The position numbers were made by a program, and so were the translations under genes. A stretch of 32,417 bases of DNA, taken from an uncultured Chlamydiae bacterium. GTDB lineage: Bacteria > Chlamydiota > Chlamydiia > Chlamydiales > SM23-39. A model generated the notes under the pieces. The model was not told where the DNA came from and made no database searches. It saw nothing but the letters and a program-made list of their open reading frames with translations. Shown here one piece after another: positions 15,330 to 23,198 of this stretch (position 1 is its first letter; every line of letters starts with the position of its first letter). The DNA is taken from assembly GCA_903889795.1 (NCBI GenBank), contig CAISYW010000064.1, positions 1 through 32,417 of the forward strand, in the 5' to 3' direction.

Positions 15330-16716
15330 GGCTGTGAAAAAGATCTCTCCTCTTTCTCTGGTTTTGTTGATCGTTGCAGCGATTGCCAGCATTCGTAACT
15401 TCCCCTCCGCTGCTTTATTTGGACCGTCGTTGATTTTCTTTTTTATTTTTTCAGCCATTATTTTTTTGATACCGATCGCTTTGGTTTCTGCGGAGCTGTC
15501 TTCCTCATATCATGAAGAAGGGGGAGTCTATCATTGGGTGCGCCATGCATTCGGTGAAAAATGGGCGATGGCGGCGATCTGGCTCCAATGGATCAATACG
15601 ATGATCTGGTATCCCACGATGCTCTCGTTTATCGGTGGAACGGCTGCCTATCTCATCGATCCGGCGCTGGCGGAAAATAAAGCCTACCTCATCAGCTCCA
15701 TTTTGCTGATAATCTGGGTATTGACTTTCTTGAGTTTATTTGGCATCCGCATCTCAGCTAAGGTCAATGACATTTGCGCCACGATCGGAACCGTTTTTCC
15801 TATGGTTCTCCTCATCTCGCTCGGTGCTGTTTGGGTATTCAGCCATCGGCCGCTACAAATAGAGATCAACAGTTCGACGCTCATTCCCTCATTGACGCAT
15901 GGAGGGAGCTGGGTCTCTCTCATTGCGATCATGGCCTCTTTTTTGGGGATGGAACTGTCCGGGGTTCATGTTTCCGACATTCGAAATCCGCAACGCAATT
16001 TTCCGCGCGCCGTGTTATGCGCCAGCGGCTTCATTCTTTTTGTCATGCTTTTTGGTTCGATTTCGATCGCTTTTGTGGTGCCGGAAAAAGAGATTCAATT
16101 GGTGGCGGGCGTGATGCAGGTCTTTTCAACTTTTTTCAAGGCATTTGGTCTTGAGTGGTGCATTCCGATTCTAACCATTTTAATCGTCATTGGAACGGTC
16201 GGCGGGATCATCAACTGGCTGATTTCGCCTGCCAAGGGGCTTTTGCATGCTGCCGAATTTGGTTTTTTGCCAAAATTTTTTTCTAAGAAGAATCGTTTTG
16301 CCGTAGCTCCGCGCATCATGGTGTCGCAGGCGATCGTCGTGAGCTTGCTTAGTCTGGCCTTATTGTTAGTTCCGAGTGTGAATGGCTTTTATTGGTTTTT
16401 GATGGCGCTCAGCACCGAGATGTACATGTTCATGTACGTGCTGATTTTTTTGAGCGCGCTTGTGCTTCGGCTTCGTGCGAAAACGTCTACCGGCACTTTT
16501 CGCATTCCCGGCGGGTTGGCGGGATTATGGATCACGGTTCTTTTTGGGCTGACTGCCTGTTTTGCTACGATCGGCATTACCTTTTTGCCGCCGGAAAATG
16601 TCGATATTGGTTCGCCTGCGCGCTATGCAATGACAATTTTGGGCTGCGGCGTGCTCGCAATTTTGCCTCTGTTTTTGTTTTTCTGGTATAAGCGAAATCA
16701 GAAAACGATTGTCTAG
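15328..16716 (+). CDS. APC-superfamily amino acid antiporter (glutamate:GABA antiporter / XasA-GadC type)
   Basis: The 462-aa product is an integral inner-membrane protein with about 12 hydrophobic helices. It has N-terminal SLVLLIVAAIASIRNFPSAA, SAELSSSYHEEGGVYHWVRH after the second helix, and SWVSLIAIMASFLGMELSGV in the middle, all typical of the APC family and closest in feel to the glutamate:GABA antiporter branch (chlamydial xasA-like). It should exchange amino acids across the membrane; the substrate is not deducible. Start choice is firm: GGGAGGAG ends 7 bases before the ATG. The RNB nuclease gene follows 44 bp or less downstream on the same strand. Confidence 0.88.
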   Translation: MAVKKISPLSLVLLIVAAIASIRNFPSAALFGPSLIFFFIFSAIIFLIPIALVSAELSSSYHEEGGVYHWVRHAFGEKWAMAAIWLQWINTMIWYPTMLSFIGGTAAYLIDPALAENKAYLISSILLIIWVLTFLSLFGIRISAKVNDICATIGTVFPMVLLISLGAVWVFSHRPLQIEINSSTLIPSLTHGGSWVSLIAIMASFLGMELSGVHVSDIRNPQRNFPRAVLCASGFILFVMLFGSISIAFVVPEKEIQLVAGVMQVFSTFFKAFGLEWCIPILTILIVIGTVGGIINWLISPAKGLLHAAEFGFLPKFFSKKNRFAVAPRIMVSQAIVVSLLSLALLLVPSVNGFYWFLMALSTEMYMFMYVLIFLSALVLRLRAKTSTGTFRIPGGLAGLWITVLFGLTACFATIGITFLPPENVDIGSPARYAMTILGCGVLAILPLFLFFWYKRNQKTIV

Positions 16717-16760
16717 GGGGGCTTTCTATCGTAACACTTGATGAAATTGCGCGCGAAGCT

Positions 16761-18167
16761 GTGGGCGAGCGCGGACTGATGGCTGATTTTCCGCCGAATG
16801 TTTTGCAGCAGATCGATACAATCGATGCAGCAGCCTCCCCGCGAAAAGTGGATTCGTTTCGCGATTTGCGGCATCTTTTGTGGGTATCGATCGACAATGA
16901 CGATTCTCGCGATCTCGATCAGCTTACTTATGCTGAGAGTGTTCATCCCGGCAAGGATAAGATTTATGTCGCAGTCGCTGATGTGGATGCGATCGTCAAA
17001 CGAGGATCGCCTGTCGATCAGTACGCTTCGCATAATACCACCTCCATTTATACGCCGACTCGCGTCTTTCCGATGCTGCCGCCTAAACTTTGCTATGATC
17101 TCACTTCGCTGAATGAAGAGTGCGATCGATGCGCGATCGTTGTTGAAATTTCGGTGGATGAAGCGGGGAAATATAGCCTTTTGAATATTTATCCCGCTCT
17201 TGTGCGCAACAGGGCAAAGCTGGCTTACAATCGAGTGGCCGATTGGATCGAGCGAGATATTCGTTTGCCGCAATCGAGGGCTATATTAGAACAACTGAAG
17301 CTGCAGGATTCCATTGCCGTGCGCATTCAACGGTATCGCACAGAGCAGGGAGCTCTCGGATTTGAGACGATAGAGGTTCAGCCGGTGGTCGTGAATAGCC
17401 AGGTGGTTCGCCTCGAGGAGAAAGCGGTCAATCGCGCTCATAAGCTGATTGAAAATTTTATGATCGCGGCCAATGTTTGCATGACGCGCTATTTTACAGA
17501 CTGGAACTTACCTGTGATGCGCCGCATTGTCAAAACGCCCAAACGCTGGTCTCGTATCGTACAGTTGGCAAATCAATTGGGAGAACGTCTGCCTGCGCGA
17601 GCCAACGTTAAATCACTGCGCGATTTTCTGTACCGGCAGCGGCATTCCAATCCGTCGCAGTTTCCTGATTTATCATTATCCATCATTAAACTTCTTGGCC
17701 GGGGAGAATATGTTTTAGGCATCCCCGGGGGTGATTCTCAGGGTCATTTCGATCTGGCATTGCGCGATTATGCGCATACTACCGCGCCGAATCGCCGTTT
17801 TCCCGATCTGGTCATGCAGCGTCTATTGAAAAGTCATTTATATGGCGAGGCGATTCCCTACCGCCGGAGCGAGTTGATCCGGATTGCGAAGAACTGTACG
17901 AAAAAAGAAGACGATGCGGTGAAAGTCGAGCGGCGGCTCGTCAAATGCGCTGCGGCCATGATGCTGGTTCATCTCATTGGCCATCAATATAAAGCCATGG
18001 TGACGGGCGCGTCTCAGAAAGGAACGTGGGTGCGCATCACAAATCCACCGATTGAAGGTAGGCTGACCCATGGATTTCAGGATGTCGATGTCGGCGACTG
18101 GATTGAGGTGCAGCTCATTCGCGTCGATATTCATAATGGACATATCGATTTTCGGGCTGTTGTTTAA
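16761..18167 (+). CDS. RNB-domain exoribonuclease (RNase II/R family), lacking N-terminal cold-shock domains
   Basis: The product (468 aa from GTG 16761) opens almost directly into an RNB catalytic domain. VSIDNDDSRDLDQL (Asp45, Asp51, Asp53) binds the catalytic metals; RDYAHTTAPNRRFPDLVMQR is the C-terminal RNB motif, followed by a short S1-like tail (DVDVGDWIEVQLIRVD). Where RNase II and R have DLDD the fourth acid is Gln54, as seen in a subgroup of RNB proteins. It should degrade RNA 3'-5'. The start is doubtful: the frame stays open upstream and IVTLDEIAREAVGERGL looks like genuine protein. A strong GGGGGG lies 7 bases before an ATC codon at 16728. The 3' end overlaps ackA by 4 bp, convergent. 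Confidence 0.85.
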   Translation: MGERGLMADFPPNVLQQIDTIDAAASPRKVDSFRDLRHLLWVSIDNDDSRDLDQLTYAESVHPGKDKIYVAVADVDAIVKRGSPVDQYASHNTTSIYTPTRVFPMLPPKLCYDLTSLNEECDRCAIVVEISVDEAGKYSLLNIYPALVRNRAKLAYNRVADWIERDIRLPQSRAILEQLKLQDSIAVRIQRYRTEQGALGFETIEVQPVVVNSQVVRLEEKAVNRAHKLIENFMIAANVCMTRYFTDWNLPVMRRIVKTPKRWSRIVQLANQLGERLPARANVKSLRDFLYRQRHSNPSQFPDLSLSIIKLLGRGEYVLGIPGGDSQGHFDLALRDYAHTTAPNRRFPDLVMQRLLKSHLYGEAIPYRRSELIRIAKNCTKKEDDAVKVERRLVKCAAAMMLVHLIGHQYKAMVTGASQKGTWVRITNPPIEGRLTHGFQDVDVGDWIEVQLIRVDIHNGHIDFRAVV

Positions 18168-19375
18168 GTTTCCTTAACGAGACGCCAGCACTCTCGGGCG
18201 ATTTCAAACGCTTCTTGTGTGTGAATAATCAATACTCGGATTTTTGAATTTTTGTGGGCGATATCGCAATCTTCCGGAGGCGGGGCATCATTTTTTTGGG
18301 CGTCGAGTTCAATGCCTAAAAATGAAAAACGATCGCAGACTTTTTTTCGCAGCAGGGGGGTGTTTTCGCCAATACCGGCGGTAAAGACTAAAACGTTTAT
18401 TCCCTGCAGCGATGCAATCATCGAACCAATGCTGGCGCACAATCGGTGAATGTAAAGATCGAAAGTGAGCTGGGCTCTTGGATTTCCCGATTGGATGCCT
18501 TTTAAGATTTCGCGCATATCGCTTGAAATTCCCGATACGCCCAAGATGCCGGACTCGCGATAGAGTTCATTGGTCAAGGCATGGACGTCGATATGTTTAA
18601 GCCGCTCGAGGATGATTCCGGGATCGATCGTGCCGGAGCGGGTGTTCATCATTAAGCCTTCGAGGGGAGTAAAGCCCATCGTCGTGTCCTGGCTTTTGCC
18701 GTCTTTCACGGCGCAAAGCGATGCTCCGGCGCCCAGATGGCAGATGACTATTTTTGATGCGGGAAACTCGTTTTGTATGATTTCCGCTGCGCGTTTTGAA
18801 CAATATTGATAACTGATTCCGTGAAAGCCGTAGCGTTGAATGCCTTCTTCGAACCATTTGTAGGGGCCGGGATATATTGCAGCTTCCGGAGGAAGCGTGC
18901 GATGAAAGGCGGTATCGAAAACGGCGATTTGCGGTAAGCCTTTGAACATCTTCTCCATCGCTTCGATGCCGGTCAATGCAGCCAAATTATGAAGGGGAGC
19001 AAACTCGGCTAAACGGGAAATATGAGATTTAACGTCTTTATTAATGAAAACGCTTTCGCGGTAATATTTTCCTCCATGAACGATGCGATGGCCAATTGCA
19101 TCCACTTCATCGAGAGACGACAACACGGCTGTTTCTCCATGAACAAGCGAGTTCATCAGTTCTGCCCGCGCCTCATCTAATGATCGGGTAGTCAGTTTGA
19201 AAAACTGTTTTTTCCCGTGCTCGTTCTTCACTTCGATCGATACGTCATCAAATGTGCCTTTCCATTGCAAACTGCCTTCCCATGTCGGAGAAACGGGTTT
19301 TTGAGAATGATTTTTGAGGATATAGAGAGATGATTTGAGACTGCTTGATCCGCTATTGAGAACTAAAATTTTCAT
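18164..19375 (-). CDS. ackA: Acetate kinase
   Basis: The 403-aa product has all acetate kinase signatures: ILVLNSGSSSLKSSLY at the N-terminus, DAIGHRIVHGG, AVFDTAFHRTLPPEAAIYP, RYGFHGISYQY, CHLGAGASLCAVKDGKSQDTT, MMNTRSGTIDPG and FTAGIGENTPLLR. It interconverts acetate plus ATP and acetyl phosphate in the cytoplasm. The length is normal. Its ATG overlaps the stop of the upstream histidine phosphatase (ATGA), so the two are probably co-translated. The partner phosphotransacetylase gene is not in the window. Confidence 0.95.
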   Translation of the reverse strand: MKILVLNSGSSSLKSSLYILKNHSQKPVSPTWEGSLQWKGTFDDVSIEVKNEHGKKQFFKLTTRSLDEARAELMNSLVHGETAVLSSLDEVDAIGHRIVHGGKYYRESVFINKDVKSHISRLAEFAPLHNLAALTGIEAMEKMFKGLPQIAVFDTAFHRTLPPEAAIYPGPYKWFEEGIQRYGFHGISYQYCSKRAAEIIQNEFPASKIVICHLGAGASLCAVKDGKSQDTTMGFTPLEGLMMNTRSGTIDPGIILERLKHIDVHALTNELYRESGILGVSGISSDMREILKGIQSGNPRAQLTFDLYIHRLCASIGSMIASLQGINVLVFTAGIGENTPLLRKKVCDRFSFLGIELDAQKNDAPPPEDCDIAHKNSKIRVLIIHTQEAFEIARECWRLVKET

Positions 19376-19977
19376 CTTTGTGCCGTTTCATTCCACAGTT
19401 TAATGACGCGTTGATCGTGTTCCATAGCGAGAATGCTCACGGATGCCACGGAAAGGGAAAAAAGCTTGCCATCTTCGGCCTGGAGGCCGAGCCATCGGGC
19501 GGCAAAGACCCGAGAAAAATGACCATGAGAGAAAATGAGAATATTTCCGCTTTCATGAATGAAGGACTTCAGGAGGCGGTCGGCTCTTTCAGCTACTTCG
19601 TCCGGGGATTCGCCTCCGGGAGCTCCATCGTCGAAAATATTCCATCGAGCATGTTTTTCCCAAATTTGGGGAGTCGTGATTCCCTCATACTCCCCATAAT
19701 TCCATTCCATGGCGCTCGGCTCGATTGTTTTTCGATGATCAAAGCCGGCCAGCTGGCAGGTTTCTTGCGCCCGCAGCATCGGTGATACGATCACCTTGTG
19801 AAAGACAATCCCTTGGAGTCTTTTTCCAAGCATGATCGCTTGCTTTCGTCCGTTTTCGGTGAGGGAAACCTCGCTAAAACTGGTATGCTGACCTGTGAGG
19901 GTCCACTCGGTTTCTCCATGCCGACACAGAAAAATTTGCAAGCGATCAGGGTTTTTAGTGGTGATGTCCGCCACCAT
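19372..19977 (-). CDS. Histidine phosphatase superfamily protein (phosphoglycerate mutase-like)
   Basis: The product contains LQIFLCRHGETEW with the phospho-accepting His and Arg, VIVSPMLRAQETC, the acid-containing EWNYGEYEGI, and FSHGHFSRVFAARWLGL with the second catalytic His. These mark a cofactor-dependent phosphoglycerate mutase-like phosphatase of about 200 aa. Its substrate is unknown. The ATG at 19977 gives 201 aa and overlaps the upstream His-rich gene by 23 bp; a TTG at 19941 is an alternative giving a start directly at LQIFLCRHG. The frame is open further upstream, but that part only mirrors the His-rich gene. Its stop overlaps the ackA start. Confidence 0.88.
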   Translation of the reverse strand: MVADITTKNPDRLQIFLCRHGETEWTLTGQHTSFSEVSLTENGRKQAIMLGKRLQGIVFHKVIVSPMLRAQETCQLAGFDHRKTIEPSAMEWNYGEYEGITTPQIWEKHARWNIFDDGAPGGESPDEVAERADRLLKSFIHESGNILIFSHGHFSRVFAARWLGLQAEDGKLFSLSVASVSILAMEHDQRVIKLWNETAQR

Positions 19978-20362
19978 GATGTCCGCCGCCGTGATGCCTT
20001 CCACCGTGATGACCGCCATGATGTCTTCCACCATGATGTCCTCCGTGATGCCCGCCGTGATGGCGCCCACGATACCATCGATGGTATCCCGGCTCATTAT
20101 CAAACCATGTGCCATAGTACCAACCCGGACCGATCCAGACTTCCTGAGTGGCGCCGCCATAGTAGTGACGATTCACGCGAACCCATCGATAGTATGCAAC
20201 GTCGTCATCAAACCAATATCCATAGTAATACCCGGGTCCGGCCCAGACTTCTTGGACTACTGCGTCATCTGGCCCGACGCCAACCTCGACTCCGGTTTTT
20301 ACCATGGCATCGATAGAAATAAATGGAATAATTAGAACAAAAAAAGCTAATAACTTACGCAT
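19955..20362 (-). CDS. Secreted His/Gly-rich protein with aromatic repeat motif, paralog 1
   Basis: I do not recognise a named family. The 135-aa product has a signal peptide (MRKLLAFFVLIIPFISIDA, cleavage near Ala19). Two copies of an aromatic motif QEVWxGPGxYYGxWFD follow (about residues 37-52 and 73-88). The C-terminal 50 or so residues are almost only His, Gly and Arg (HHGGHHGGRHHGG pattern, ending in HHH). An AAAGGGG Shine-Dalgarno precedes the ATG. Such a tail could bind Zn, Ni or Cu, but that is inference. It lies 42 bp downstream of its paralog and overlaps the phosphatase gene. Confidence 0.75.
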   Translation of the reverse strand: MRKLLAFFVLIIPFISIDAMVKTGVEVGVGPDDAVVQEVWAGPGYYYGYWFDDDVAYYRWVRVNRHYYGGATQEVWIGPGWYYGTWFDNEPGYHRWYRGRHHGGHHGGHHGGRHHGGHHGGRHHGGGHHGGGHHH

Positions 20363-20404
20363 AAACCCCTTTCGCTTCTCTCAAGTTTCAAAAGATACCT
20401 GTTT

Positions 20405-20764
20405 TTATCGGCGTCCGCCGCCATGACCACCACCGCCATGACCACCACCGCCATGACCACCACCGCCGTGTCGACCACCACCGCCATGACCGCCGTCATG
20501 ACGATCGCCACGTCCATCATGACGTCTGCCATCAGCATGTCGATCGCCGTGCCCACGATGGCCGCGGCCACCATGATGACGATGGTATGAGTCCTCATCA
20601 TCGAACCAATATCCATAGTAGAAGCCAGGTCCGACCCACACTTCTTCAACCGTGCCATCGTCGCTGTCGTCTGTGCCGACTTCGATTGCAACGCCTGTTT
20701 TTGCCATTGCACTAATTGAATAAAACGGAATTAACAAAACGAAAAATGCTAATAACTTTCGCAT
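20405..20764 (-). CDS. Secreted His/Gly-rich protein with aromatic repeat motif, paralog 2
   Basis: The 119-aa product shares its signal peptide (MRKLLAFFVLLIPFYSISA) and the following MAKTG..VEVG-like segment with the gene just downstream. It has one aromatic motif (EEVWVGPGFYYGYWFDDE) and a C-terminal tail rich in Gly, His, Arg and Asp, ending in GGGGHGGGGHGGGRR. I chose the ATG at 20764 because it sits behind GGAAAGG and gives a perfect signal peptide start matching the paralog. The frame stays open 35 codons further upstream without a sensible start. The pair is a tandem duplication. Location should be periplasmic or extracellular; function unknown. Confidence 0.75.
   Translation of the reverse strand: MRKLLAFFVLLIPFYSISAMAKTGVAIEVGTDDSDDGTVEEVWVGPGFYYGYWFDDEDSYHRHHGGRGHRGHGDRHADGRRHDGRGDRHDGGHGGGGRHGGGGHGGGGHGGGGHGGGRR
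20420..20464. repeat. Three perfect 15-bp tandem repeats
   Basis: GCCATGACCACCACC occurs three times in a row and then continues in degraded form. On the minus strand it encodes GGGHG units at the C-terminus of the His/Gly-rich protein. Slippage here would change tail length in frame. Confidence 0.85.
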
Positions 20765-21218
20765 AATCACCAACCTTTCCATAATTTGCATGATGTTGAA
20801 ATGTTTTAATAATTGCAATAATAATAGTAATTCTCGGCTTTGTGAGATTGTTGATAAATGGGTTTGCAATGTGTTTATTTAGAAATGGTTGCGTGTTTTG
20901 TAGGCAGGTTAAATAAGTCGTTCACCAAATACACAAACAAATACAGATCAATAAATTGCGATGAATTCCGTAAAAAAAGTACAAAGTCGATTTATAATTA
21001 ACAAAAAATAGGGATGTTTTGTGTTACTAATTGCTGGAAATTGTTATACCAAACGTGACTCAAAAATCGGTTTTTGGCGTGCGTCGTTAGCTTGTTAGGA
21101 AAATTTTTTTCCAGTGCATAGGCTCACTCAGAAGAAAACTAACAGGATATTATGATGGACAGGATAGAAAATAAAAGAGAACTGCCTCACTCTGAAATTC
21201 GGTATATACTGCATTAAA
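20765..21218. other. AT-rich non-coding gap
   Basis: This 454-bp stretch lies between the His/Gly-rich genes and the end of the T3SS block, both on the minus strand. It must carry the promoter for the 20764-18164 gene run, and some AT-rich -10-like boxes are visible around 20800-20830 on the minus strand, but none is convincing. No clear terminator for sctT was found. Apart from that I see nothing recognisable. Confidence 0.6.
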
Positions 21219-22079
21219 TTAATGAACGAGTGATTGGCCTGCTTGGGTCACATATTGATTGATCGCCTTGATCCATAGAATGGATTCTTTTCCCATGACG
21301 GTAATAATCAAGGACCATGCGGCGGCGATTAAAGCGATGCCAACCCAGGACTTGAGCGGGATCCCGAGAAAGACGACTTGTACTTGAGGCGCCATGCGGT
21401 TGGCAATTCCCAGGAAGAGATCAGTTAGCAGCATGCCGATCAGGGCGGGCGCCGATAGCTGGATCGCCAGATTCATGATGTGCTGCAGCATACCTGTTAT
21501 CTGTTTCCAAAACGGAAGTTGGAGATTAAAGAACGAGGCGCTAATCAGACCGTCGACGGGAATGATTTGATAGGAGCGGGCCAATGCTTCGAAAAAGAGG
21601 AATGGACCGCCGAGGGCAAAGAAAATGGCAATTAACACATAGTTATAAAGAATTCCCAAGGGACCCGTTTGCGTTTGCGTGGTGGGGTCGGTTACTTGCA
21701 ATGCAGACGAGCCGCGGGAGTGATCCATCAAGGTTCCCGCTGTTTGGGCAATATAAAAAGGCGCTGCCGCGATAAAGCCGAGCACGGTTCCAAATATGAT
21801 CTCTTTCAACAGGTAGCCGATATAGACTGTGTTATATGGAATATTCCCGTGAATGGCGAGTAGGTTCTGAGGCAAAAATAACGCGCATAAAGCGACGCTG
21901 AACATCATTTTTACCATGGCGGGTAAGTTTTTAGCGCCTAGAAAAGGAGCGAGCGTCACGATAGGAAGAATGCGAGCCAGGGTGAGAAAAAAAACTGACA
22001 GGATCGTTGTTGGATGCAGGTTCTGGATCGAGAGAATAAAGGAAACGAAATCGTCAGTTGCGCTAGCGGCGTTTTCCAT
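21219..22079 (-). CDS. sctT: Type III secretion export apparatus protein SctT (FliR/YscT family)
   Basis: The 286-aa product is a polytopic inner-membrane protein of the FliR/SpaR/YscT family. It has helix 1 SVFFLTLARILPIVTLAPFLGAKNLPA, then KEIIFGTVLGFIAAAPFYIAQTAGTLMDHSRG, and a C-terminal SWVGIALIAAAWSLIITVMG. SctT forms the export gate complex with SctR and SctS inside the basal body. Length is slightly above the usual 260-280. It is the last gene of the sctJ-K-L-R-S-T run, 6 bp after sctS, the same order as C. trachomatis CT564 in its cluster. Confidence 0.92.
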   Translation of the reverse strand: MENAASATDDFVSFILSIQNLHPTTILSVFFLTLARILPIVTLAPFLGAKNLPAMVKMMFSVALCALFLPQNLLAIHGNIPYNTVYIGYLLKEIIFGTVLGFIAAAPFYIAQTAGTLMDHSRGSSALQVTDPTTQTQTGPLGILYNYVLIAIFFALGGPFLFFEALARSYQIIPVDGLISASFFNLQLPFWKQITGMLQHIMNLAIQLSAPALIGMLLTDLFLGIANRMAPQVQVVFLGIPLKSWVGIALIAAAWSLIITVMGKESILWIKAINQYVTQAGQSLVH

Positions 22080-22085
22080 AATGCG

Positions 22086-22358
22086 CTATCCGCCGGACCA
22101 TTTGGCGATTCCCTGGAAGATTGTATTGGTAAACTGCAGTACTTGACCGCTTAGCCATCCCCCGAGCATGACGATCGAAAGAATCACGGCAAAGAGTTTT
22201 ACGGTAAAAGAGAGCGTTTGCTCCTGGATTTGGGTGGCGGCTTGGAAAATGGCCACCAAAAGTCCAAGCACCATGCTAATGAGGATCGGAGGAGCGGACA
22301 GAATGAGTACCAGCATCAGCGCCTGATACGTGAGCGTGTGGATTTCGTTCTGAATCAT
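22086..22358 (-). CDS. sctS: Type III secretion export apparatus protein SctS (FliQ/YscS family)
   Basis: The 90-aa product has two hydrophobic helices (LMLVLILSAPPILISMVLGL and FAVILSIVMLGGW). Between them is the family motif LVAIFQAATQIQEQTLSFTVK, in which the polar residues line the export gate. Size and motif match FliQ/SctS. It lies between sctR (18 bp upstream) and sctT (6 bp downstream). Confidence 0.95.
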   Translation of the reverse strand: MIQNEIHTLTYQALMLVLILSAPPILISMVLGLLVAIFQAATQIQEQTLSFTVKLFAVILSIVMLGGWLSGQVLQFTNTIFQGIAKWSGG

Positions 22359-22376
22359 GAAAACCTTTTGCTCATT

Positions 22377-23189
22377 TTATTTAAAAGTTAAAGCGACCCC
22401 TTGAACAATCACCGTCCAGCCGTCCACCATGACAAGCAAGAGGAGTTTGATGGGAAGGGCGATTGTTAAAGGCGAAAGCATCATCATGCCCATCGCAAGC
22501 AAAATATTCGAAACAACCAAATCAATTACAAAGAATGGTAAATAGATAAGCACGCCGATTTCAAAAGCCGTCTTTAGCTGCGATGTGATAAACGATGGAA
22601 TCAACACAATGAAATCGCTCTGTTTTAGTTGAGTTTTGTAGGGCTCGGGAAAGGTGCGATTCGCTAGTTGATAAAAGCTCGTGATGTGTTTGCCAATCGT
22701 ATTTCGCTGTAAAAAGCCGCGCAGAGGTTCCTTGGCTTTATCGACAATATTGATGATATAGGCGGCATTTTGGCCTGAAAACATTTCCTGCGGATTTTGC
22801 GACTGGATCACTTCTTCAGCTGCATTGAACATGAGGAGACCCGTGGGAAACATGACATAAATCGTGACGAGAAGAGCAATGCCATTGAGCACCTGATTGG
22901 GTGGTGTTTGCTGGACGCCGATAGCGTTGCGGAGCAGGGAAAGAACGATTTGGATTTTAACAAACGAGGTGAGCAGCATGATGGCAAATGGCAAAAGCGA
23001 AAGACCTGCAAGAACGGCGAGCTTAGTCAGCATTTGCGGGTTGGCGGAGGTTTCCGGGGTGATGGGTAGCTGGATGGGTTGCTCAGCCTGGGCGGCGGGT
23101 GAACTGACAGGAGCGGCTTCTTGCGCAAAGGAAGAGGTCGCTAATAGAGCAAATAAACAGATCCAGCGCAAATTTTTCAAGAGACTCAT
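22377..23189 (-). CDS. sctR: Type III secretion export apparatus protein SctR (FliP/YscR family)
   Basis: The 270-aa product has a cleavable signal-like N-terminus (LRWICLFALLATSSFA), then a linker rich in Pro/Ala, then the FliP/YscR core. The core includes LLPFAIMLLTSFVKIQIVLS, RNAIGVQQTPPNQVLNGIAL, VLIPSFITSQLKTAFEIGV and NILLAMGMMMLSPLTIALPI. SctR is the pentameric base of the export gate. An AGGG Shine-Dalgarno precedes the ATG. An extended N-terminus with a signal is also a feature of chlamydial SctR and of flagellar FliP. Spacing to sctL is 9 bp. Confidence 0.94.
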   Translation of the reverse strand: MSLLKNLRWICLFALLATSSFAQEAAPVSSPAAQAEQPIQLPITPETSANPQMLTKLAVLAGLSLLPFAIMLLTSFVKIQIVLSLLRNAIGVQQTPPNQVLNGIALLVTIYVMFPTGLLMFNAAEEVIQSQNPQEMFSGQNAAYIINIVDKAKEPLRGFLQRNTIGKHITSFYQLANRTFPEPYKTQLKQSDFIVLIPSFITSQLKTAFEIGVLIYLPFFVIDLVVSNILLAMGMMMLSPLTIALPIKLLLLVMVDGWTVIVQGVALTFK

Positions 23190-23198
23190 TATTTTACC

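Noticed and set aside
19791..20335. Other frames over the His-rich genes encoding Arg/Trp/Ser-rich or Met/Ile-rich proteins
   Set aside because: They are out-of-frame readings of the low-complexity His/Gly codons. Only the frames with signal peptides and Shine-Dalgarno sites make sense.
21061..21078. CAAAAA/TTTTTG stem downstream of sctT as terminator
   Set aside because: The stem is only A/T pairs plus one G/C and lies about 140 bases from the stop, so it is too weak to call.
21152..21217. A 21-codon plus-strand ORF with an AGGA in front, ending just before the sctT stop
   Set aside because: Too short and antisense to the local transcription direction, with no recognisable content.
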